Source of the DNA: Sitta carolinensis
Taxonomy: Eukaryota; Chordata; Aves; Passeriformes; Sittidae
Length of the DNA stretch: 64,000 bases
Assembly: GCA_032173965.1 (NCBI GenBank)
Contig: CM063284.1
Coordinates: forward strand, 115,542,410 to 115,606,409
Direction: 5' to 3'
The notes beneath the pieces are model-generated. The model was not told where the DNA came from and did no database searches. It worked only from the letters and a program-made list of their open reading frames with translations. Of this stretch, positions 36,801 through 64,000 are shown in pieces. How positions within the stretch are numbered: the stretch's first letter is position 1; every line of letters starts with the position of its first letter. The translations under genes and the position numbers were made by a program.

Positions 36801-38088
36801 CCTGCTTCAAGTTTTAGAAGGAATCGTGTATGATTTTGTGTCCCTTTTCTAGTCAGTTCATGCAAGATATTCTTAACCAAACATCTGTAAAGTGGTCTTG
36901 CAGTTTCAGTGATTTGTCCTACAGGTTGACTGCTCCAAACAAGGAGTTGGGGGGGGGTCTCAAAGCGACATGAAATGTGTCTAGAGAAAGCTCTTGAACT
37001 GCTGCATCCCTAATCAGCTTGAGTTGCATTGCTCATATGACTTCTGGTTTACTAACAGGACTCACAGGTTGCAGACATCCTGGCAACTGCTGGAAATGTA
37101 GTGACCATTACTGTCATGCCTTCCAGTATTTATGACTATATCATAAAGAGGTAGGTAATACAAAGCAGCCGCGGTGTTAATTATAATCAAGTGGACAGTA
37201 ACTATAAAGTGTACTCACAATAAGACCTAATTACCAACTTTACTTAATACTGAAGGAGGGCTGAGGGTGCCTAAAAATTTAATCTGATGTTTTGGTCAAA
37301 TTGGTGTGTTGGTACTGCTTTTATTTTTTAACCTATTCTATGTTTGTGATGATCCTTTGCCTTTTCCTCTCTGGAAAAAAAACCTTTTCTAAACTTCTGT
37401 TGACTAAGCCTGAATTTCTGAGAACTGGATCCTACAAGTATTTGTTATCTTGTAACTAAAATGTTGCTTGTAGTGCAACTAATTCTTGTGGCATAAAAGT
37501 GATTCTTGGCAAGATAGTTTGTGTTTCTTCTTAATCCTTTGACAACAATGGCTTTCTACAACTAAATCTGTCCTGCAGAAAAAAATATTTGAAGTTGCTA
37601 GACATTAATAATGCTTCAGGTGTAATTGAGGTTTGGTTGTGATTTTTTTTTTTTTTTTTTTGTTTATTTAACCCCCTTGGCTTGGTATCCTCTTTCTACA
37701 AAGGAGTTTTCAGTCTAACAGCCACCTTTCCCTCTGGTCTCCTTTTCTTGTGCTTGTGCTCTGCTTGCACACATGTCCATACCCTGAAAGGTACCAACAA
37801 CACAGCTCAGGTGCTAATAGCAATGTTGAGTATTGTGGGCTTCTCTTTCATCTGGGGGTGCAGTTTGATGCAGCTGTCTGTAGCAACTTGTCAAAAATTT
37901 AAAAAAAGTGGAGTGGAAGTACAGCTTCTGGTTTGTATTAAGGGGCTAGCAGTAACAAAGCTACTGTGAGCAGAAGCTTGAGCAGTCTTCTGTAGTTGTC
38001 TTACAAACCTGAATGCCTTTTCCTTTTCCTTAGGATGGCAACTAGCATCATGAAGAGCCTGATGGATCACTCTATTCCTGAAGTCTAA
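27822..38088 (+). CDS. SDCBP: Syntenin-1 (SDCBP), complete coding region, eight coding exons
   Basis: Syntenin-1 is a cytosolic/membrane-linked scaffold with two tandem PDZ domains. It binds syndecan tails and other membrane proteins, phosphoinositides, and ALIX through its N-terminus, and so drives exosome formation, endosomal recycling and cell adhesion signalling. The joined CDS is 27822-27872, 30767-30845, 33358-33467, 33779-33937, 34932-35107, 36331-36502, 37059-37150 and 38034-38088. That makes 894 bases, or 297 residues (human is 298). The ALIX-binding LYPxL motifs are at residues 4-8 (YPSL core) and 45-53 (LYPRLYPEL). PDZ1 spans about 113-192, with the carboxylate loop near RIGLRL. 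PDZ2 spans about 197-272, with loop HVGFIF. The C-terminus ends DHSIPEV. All junctions are GT-AG and phases chain. Near-identical to human, so certain. Confidence 0.98.
27873..30766 (+). other. SDCBP: SDCBP intron 2
   Basis: Contains an inverted CR1 fragment at 28985-29530. Otherwise unremarkable. Confidence 0.85.
28985..29530 (-). mobile_element. CR1 LINE fragment, inverted, in SDCBP intron 2
   Basis: Read on the minus strand, the CR1 3' half is clear: GCTGAGAGAGCTGGAGCTGT, a TTTAGACCAGATATGAGAAAG-type stretch, GGTGGTGAAGCACTGGAACAG, and a terminal ATTCAGTGATTCTATG. It extends on plus to the inverted segment around CAGAGCTGGACTCCAGGTGG. Confidence 0.88.
30767..30845 (+). CDS. SDCBP: SDCBP exon 3
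   Basis: Residues 18-43 and the first base of G44 ([20 protein letters not shown] region). Donor GGAG|GTAAGC. Confidence 0.96.
30846..33357 (+). other. SDCBP: SDCBP intron 3
   Basis: No recognisable element. Confidence 0.8.
33358..33467 (+). CDS. SDCBP: SDCBP exon 4
   Basis: Residues 44-80, with the [13 protein letters not shown]-binding motif and [12 protein letters not shown]. The donor is GGT|GTAGGT, chosen because it keeps phase 0 into QLVTRPS. A second GT four bases downstream would shift the frame. Confidence 0.92.
33779..33937 (+). CDS. SDCBP: SDCBP exon 5
   Basis: 53 codons, residues 81-133: [11 protein letters not shown] through the first PDZ strand ([10 protein letters not shown]). 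Acceptor TTTTAATCAG|C, donor AAT|GTAAGT. Confidence 0.96.
33938..34931 (+). other. SDCBP: SDCBP intron 5
   Basis: AT-rich with a long pyrimidine tract before the exon 6 acceptor. The preceding intron 4 (33468-33778) is also featureless. Confidence 0.8.
34932..35107 (+). CDS. SDCBP: SDCBP exon 6
   Basis: Residues 134-191 plus two bases of R192: most of PDZ1, including [17 protein letters not shown]. Acceptor TTTTGTAG|G, donor ACAG|GTAAAG. Confidence 0.97.
35108..36330 (+). other. SDCBP: SDCBP intron 6
   Basis: No recognisable element. Confidence 0.8.
36331..36502 (+). CDS. SDCBP: SDCBP exon 7
   Basis: Residues 192-249: start of PDZ2, with [16 protein letters not shown] and [15 protein letters not shown]. 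Acceptor CTTTTTAG|A, donor AAG|GTAAAT. Confidence 0.97.
36503..37058 (+). other. SDCBP: SDCBP intron 7
   Basis: No recognisable element apart from a short G run near 36950. Confidence 0.8.
37059..37150 (+). CDS. SDCBP: SDCBP exon 8
   Basis: Residues 250-279 plus two bases of R280: end of PDZ2 ([17 protein letters not shown]). Acceptor ACTAACAG|G, donor AGAG|GTAGGT. Confidence 0.96.
37151..38033 (+). other. SDCBP: SDCBP intron 8
   Basis: No recognisable element apart from a T run near 37643-37660. Confidence 0.8.
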
Positions 38089-38760
38089 TCTAGCACCATG
38101 GATATGTGTGTACATATATATAATGATGATTCCACTAAATTTGGGCTATTATACTCAGTGATACTTTTCTTCTGCACATGAGCCTTTCTGGAGGCTGAGA
38201 GAAGATATGCTGCATCAAGCATTTGCATCTATAATGGCTGGGAATGTCACCATTCAACATATCTTGTGTATTCACACACTGTAAAACTTGCAGCCTTACA
38301 TGCTTGACAAATGTGAAATTCCAATTATGTTATGACTTCTTTTTGTAGGTCTTTTATTTAGCTTACTACTACTACTATAAGCCATTGCAACTAAAGGAAC
38401 CAGGTATCACTTGCAAAGCTACATGTTGTTATCCAGGACAATGCTGTGCTTTGTATGTCTAAGACAAATGAGTATTTTTACTGCTTTTTGTTTGCAAGAG
38501 TAGGTTTGAAATGGTGTATTAGAAGTAAGGATAGTACTAGTTAATTTTTTGTTCTAGTAAATACTGTTTACACAAAAATGCCACCTAGCTGAGTATAGCT
38601 CAAGGCATCAGTCAGTAAGTAAGCATTAATTAGTGTACAGATACTCAAATCTTTTTATTACTTATTATAAAAATTGTAACTAATATGCTTATCTCTCGCC
38701 TTAACCGTGTTCTTTTAAGGATTCAGACATAACCAAATAAATGACCAAAACTTTACATCC
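38034..38760 (+). CDS. SDCBP: SDCBP exon 9 (terminal; CDS to 38088, then 3' UTR)
   Basis: Residues 280-297 ([17 protein letters not shown]) and TAA at 38086-38088. A roughly 670-base 3' UTR follows to the AATAAA at 38736. Confidence 0.9.
38736..38741 (+). terminator. SDCBP: SDCBP poly(A) signal
   Basis: AATAAA is followed about 25 bases later by the GT-rich TTTGTGTGTACA, which fits cleavage near 38760. This is the first canonical hexamer seen after the stop codon. Confidence 0.7.
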
Positions 38761-38929
38761 TTTGTGTGTACATATTTAAGATGAGCTAAAACAGGCTTGT
38801 TTTATTGATGTCAGTTTCAGCCAATGACTGATAGGAAGTGCAGTGTAAAATATTTTTAAAAGCTTATTTGTTCTAACATTGAAATGTTTTAGAAGGGCAG
38901 CCCTGGGCTACTTTAAATAAGATGTGTTT

Positions 38930-39148
38930 AATGGTAAAACTTTTTCACTGTGAGGGTGGTGAGGCACTGTAATGGGTTGCCCAGAGAAGCTGTGGATCCC
39001 TCCATCCCTCAAAGTGTTTAAGGCTAGGCTGGATGGGACCACAGCAGCCTGGTCAAGTGGAAGGTATCCCTGCCCATGACTGGGAGTTGGAAACTAGGTG
39101 ATCTTTAAATCCTTTCCAACCCAAGCCCTCTTAGGATTCTAACTCTCT
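38930..39148 (+). mobile_element. CR1 LINE 3' end fragment
   Basis: Contains TTTTTCACTGTGAGGGTGGTG, GGTTGCCCAGAGAAGCTGTGG, TGCCCATGACTGGGAG and GATCTTTAAATCCTTTCCAAC, ending near AGGATTCTAAC. It lies just after the SDCBP 3' end, in the same orientation. Confidence 0.9.
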
Positions 39149-39242
39149 TTATATCTTAATCTTAACATATGGAATAGCGGCCAGCTGTTCTACAAGATGT
39201 ACTAACTGTAGAGTTGTAATTTCACTAAAACTGCCTGCAGCG

Positions 39243-39764
39243 TGCTGGGTCTGGCTGGGATGGAGTTAATTTTCTTGTAGGAGCAGGGATGGGGCTGTGT
39301 TGGAAGCCTGTGACCAAAGCAGGGCTGATAACACAGCAGGGTGTTTGTTGAGTTGTATGTGCACAGTGTCAAGGCCTCTCCTGCTTCTCACTCTGTCACC
39401 TACCCCCAGGGAGCAGGAGGCTGAGAGGGAGCACAGCTGGGACTACTTTCCTGAACTGGCCAAAGGAAAATTCAACACCATTTGACATTATGCTCAGCAC
39501 TAATGAGGAGGGAATCTTTTCAAGGCAGCTATTGGTCTGGGCATCAGTCTGCTGGGGGGAATAGGAGAATGATTACCTTTGCACCATTATTTTTTCCTTC
39601 CTCACTTTTTTTTTTCCCCTTCGCTTCATTCTCTCATCTATTGCAATCCAGAAATTTTTGTAGCTTTTGCCCTTTTGAGTGTCTTGCCCATCTTGCTGTG
39701 GGACCGGGTGAGTGAGAAGCTCAGGAGGGGCTCAGCCTGATCATTGGGATCAGCTCACCACAAT
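39243..39764 (+). mobile_element. Avian ERV solo LTR
   Basis: It starts TGCTGGGTCTGGCTGGGATG followed by GAGTTAATTTTCTTG, has GTGTCAAGGCCTCTCCTGCTT in the middle, and ends near GCTCACCACAA. These landmarks match a widespread avian LTR family as remembered. There is no flanking gag or pol, so it is a solo LTR. Ends are approximate and target-site duplications were not found. Confidence 0.6.
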
Positions 39765-42588
39765 GGGTCAGAGGCATGTTCAGCTGAGACTGGAAGTTTA
39801 GCAATTGCCCTTTTATTATTTCTTTCCCCCTCAGCTCTGTTCCAGGTTTCAGCTGTGAAATCTAGGATTCCTGAACTTCAGTTTTCCTCATAGTTGGCAG
39901 CAGCATGAAGTCAAAGCAAAGAACTTCAGTTAGCAGAGGTATTACTTTGTAAAGATACAACTGGGGAATCAGTTTAGCTGTTCCTTCAGAACCTGGATCC
40001 AGAATTGGTCTGGGGGTGGTGGCATCTTAAATTATTTTTTTGTTTGTCCATTTAAGGGACATACACTGCAAAAGATTATAAGAGATCACATCAAAAAGAA
40101 AACCAAACGCTTCAGAGCTTGGCAGTCTGCAATAAACAGTCTCTGCTCCTTCATTATCATGTGTAGCTAGTGGTAACTTTTCCTGTTTGTAGGAAAAGCA
40201 AGGTTGGGTGACCTGCTCTTCCAGGGAGGACTGAAGTTCAGCAGTCAAGAAAAGTCTTGTTATGTAGCTTGCTGTTTCTCAAGTGACTTTCTCAGTTATG
40301 ATAACCCAGAGAAAACCATTACAGCACTTCAGGCTGGAAAGGTGATAAATTCATCCTGCAAGCCAGTTGAATGGGACTGTCTGGTTACTAAATGATGTGT
40401 CTCTGGAACCACTGTGACAAGCCTACACTGGCAGTAATTGGTAGCTTCATTGGTATAATTCAGCCTCATGGGACTAACCCTTGTGCCTGCAGTCATCTCT
40501 AAGAGCTTTGCCAAGCTCCTTTGCTTAGCTGTGAAATCCCTAGAGCCCAGAACACTGATCTCTGCTTCTAACCAGTTTTTACTTAGGAGCAGATGAGTCA
40601 GCAAGGACTGATTATAGATCTAACTGAGCTTTTAAACTCTTTGTTTACAGCTTAACGAGTGGCATTTGGTTACTTAAATCTTGTGACTGACTCCTTACTA
40701 AGAAAAAATCTGGCTAAAACTAAAACTGAAAAAAAAAGTAAACCAAGACACTATACTGGGAGAATGTAAAATGCTTACTTTTTTTATCAGCCTGATCGCT
40801 GGAACTACTGGGGCAATCCATTGGAAAAAACCAGTGGTAGAATGTCAATACAAGAACTTCCAGCTATAGCAGATAGCAACCTGAATTAAAAGAATAATCA
40901 TAAAGCTCTTGTCCTAAGGCAGAAATTACTTAGCATTGAAGAGTAACTTGTGCTTAAATGCAAATCCATAAGTTCACGGAAACTGCAAGGAAGTATCCAG
41001 TCAACAGGGTTAACTTGACTGGTTTTGCCCCTATAAAAAGCTAGGGTTGCTTTAGGCAGTGAAGCAGTGGGTGAGGGCTCTGTTTTGTGAGTATGCTTTA
41101 CAGCAGAAGGTAAACCTCAGCGGCACTCAAGAGCTATGCATACCATGCTCCCATATTTAACTGAAAGGGTATATTCTCTGAGGTAGTTTGACCCTAAAGC
41201 TTGTGCCTCCTCAGTTCCGAGTTATTTTCATCTGGTTTGCCTCAGCAGGAGGCCCCCTAGTGACAAAAGGCGATTCAGAATTCACTCAAGCCCTTTCCAG
41301 GCAAGTATAGAAAAATCACATTCTATCATCTTTGCCTACACACAGATATGTTTGGGAAATAAATAAATTTAAAGGTGAAGAAGCAGGGCATACACCAAAC
41401 ATTCTCTTGCAAGATTAAGACTTGCAGAACAGATGTGCATACATTAGTATTTTACCATCTGTGGCTTCACCACACACACTCACTGATTACATAAAAATCT
41501 AGTTAACTGCTAAGCAAAGTGAGTACTGCAGCTGAAATAAATACCACTTTGGTTTAATACCATTACCTTACTGAAAAATAAGCTCACACTCCAGCATAAT
41601 GAAAGATAGAGGGAATGACAAAACAGTGCCTAACCATAAGCTGATTGTTTTACAGTAACAAGAAACAGCTGTGCCTTAGAATAGGCAGTGGGTGTCAAAC
41701 CCAAGGCAGGATCTCTGGCTGAACACAGTTTAGTAGAACACTTGCTCTGGACACAGTGCCAGGGCACCTTAATACCAGCAGTGGGGAAGACCAGCAGAGA
41801 AATAAATAGAGCTTCAGTCATACTCAGGCAGCATTTCAAATGCTTATTGCTGTAAATAAATAATTTAAATACTATTTTAAGTCTTCCACTTCAGAACAGC
41901 TCCTCCCAGGAAAATACACCCTGAAGTCCTCCAGAGAAAGTAATCCTTGTGCAACACTGCTTTGTTCCTGGCTTAAGACAGCTGGGGGATTGGATAAACC
42001 CAGGAACTGTAGCTGTTTAAATGCCATATTGAAATTCTATCCCAAAGGTGCTTCGAGTTAAAGAAGACTGAGAACCAAACAAACCATGAAAATGCTGAAT
42101 ATTACTGATAGTAATATAAAAGAGGAAAAGAAGGAGTGATAGTCTTTTATGCTCCAACTTCAGGCACAGGATTAGGGGAATATATATCCTAACACCATGT
42201 ATATGTAGCTGGTCTGTTAGGAGATCAGTTTTATGCTTGTCTTCTTTTCAGACTAATACATTAGTACTGTTTTTGAGTAGGAAAGAGCACGAGAGAACTT
42301 GTACTTATTGTGCTCTATGCCTTTGCAAATAGCTACGACTAAGGACTCTCTAGGATGCCACACAGAGGACTCCGAACAGCAGCTGCTGTGGTGTTTAAAG
42401 CAATATTTACAATCCCATGGATCTCCACAAAGAAGAAAGGTTGACTGCACACGACATGACAGCATTAAGCTGCACACCCCCCCCCAAAAGGCTTAAATTA
42501 AGATGCAAATGCTTCTTTCAAAGCAGTTCAAACAGCAAGCTATGATACATTCCATGTAAATCAAACAATGACTGCAAGTTAAGAGCTC
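39765..42588. other. Intergenic DNA between SDCBP and NSMAF (convergent 3' ends)
   Basis: No exon or familiar repeat recognised. A C-run lies at 42477-42486. Confidence 0.4.
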
Positions 42589-42852
42589 TTTAATTACAGA
42601 AAAATAAGTCTTTAATTTCATATCAGATATCATTTTACACAAGCAATTTCAGTATGATAGTCCATGAAAAACAAATGCATACTCTATAGAAGTTAAGAGC
42701 TCTCAGTGAAGTCACCATTACATAGAAAGTTGTGGTTGAACAAAGCTTCCTATCTGGTTGAACTTCAGCAGCCATCATTGCACACAGTTAAGTTCCTTTA
42801 AAAGGTTTGGTTTAAAATTAGAGTTCATTTAAATGACTGGAGGGAAAGGCAC
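42589..42852 (-). other. NSMAF: NSMAF 3' UTR (provisional end)
   Basis: Minus-strand ATTAAA hexamers (TTTAAT on plus) lie at 42611-42616 and 42589-42594, about 240-260 bases after the stop codon. They are the nearest candidate poly(A) signals, but neither is the canonical AATAAA, so the 3' end is uncertain. Confidence 0.4.
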
Positions 42853-63658
<20,806 letters not shown>

Positions 63659-63859
63659 CTAGTAGGTTTATGTTCTTCTACCTTACCCTCCTCAGACAAT
63701 CTGAAGTTTTTCTTGACTACAGATACTAGCAATATGAAAACAATAACCATCCATGTCATTTTAGCAGCGGAATAGCGATGCTGAACAGTTATGTTAAAAA
63801 GAGGAGGCTTGTCTTTGTTGTTGGTTTTTGGTGAGTATCAGAGCAGTTTAGGAGTAAGT

Positions 63860-64000
63860 AAGCAGCAGAGTGTTATCCCCGAGTCTGTCGCCAGCAGCAG
63901 CGCTCATTCCCCAGAGAGCAGAACGCACCAAACTCTATCGTAAGGAGCCACCGGGCTGCCGGGCAAACTATGCCGAGGGTGCCACCTGGCGGGCGGAACC
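63860..64000. other. CpG-rich segment at the right edge, inside the NSMAF gene span
   Basis: About eleven CpGs fall in the last ~130 bases, in contrast to the CpG-poor intron beside it. It does not encode the preceding NSMAF segment in any frame. It could be the edge of an island, an alternative promoter, or a GC-rich insertion, and is cut by the window end. Confidence 0.4.

Overview
The window is nuclear DNA from a bird. Three vertebrate genes lie in the order known from 8q12 in human and the matching avian region: CYP7A1 (minus strand), SDCBP (plus) and NSMAF (minus). The repeats are avian CR1 LINE 3' ends and avian-type endogenous retrovirus LTRs. The 56.8-57.4 kb LTR resembles songbird elements from memory, so a passerine is possible but not shown. 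All exons below were read by translating GT-AG bounded blocks, checking phase continuity, and comparing with the human proteins as remembered.

Layout. 1-2.8 kb: intergenic DNA with an LTR fragment. 2.8-9.4 kb: CYP7A1 complete, six exons, 513 codons, with a TATA box and an LRH-1/FTF-type promoter element upstream. 11.1-12.95 kb: two coding-like exons on the plus strand, with matching phases, a stop codon and a poly(A) signal, that I cannot assign to any known gene. 13-23 kb: intergenic DNA with CR1 copies and simple repeats. 23.1-24.6 kb: CpG island, the presumed SDCBP promoter. 27.8-38.1 kb: the eight coding exons of SDCBP (syntenin-1, 297 residues), with a 3' UTR to about 38.76 kb. 38.9-42.6 kb: CR1 copy, solo LTR and intergenic DNA. 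42.85-63.6 kb: the last 21 coding exons of NSMAF (FAN), covering the end of the PH/GRAM-like region, the BEACH domain and the WD40 repeats. The first part of NSMAF lies beyond the right edge.

The neighbours are functionally unrelated: CYP7A1 is the liver bile-acid gatekeeper enzyme, SDCBP is a PDZ scaffold for syndecan/ALIX exosome traffic, and NSMAF is a TNF-receptor adaptor. CYP7A1 and SDCBP are divergent; SDCBP and NSMAF are convergent.

Two results stand out. One is the unrecognised spliced gene between CYP7A1 and SDCBP. The other is a one-base frameshift in NSMAF, in a four-base homopolymer at 51646-51649, that separates the BEACH half from the WD40 half; it is either a sequence error or a real lesion. 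No prokaryotic system, CRISPR array, tRNA or rRNA was seen.
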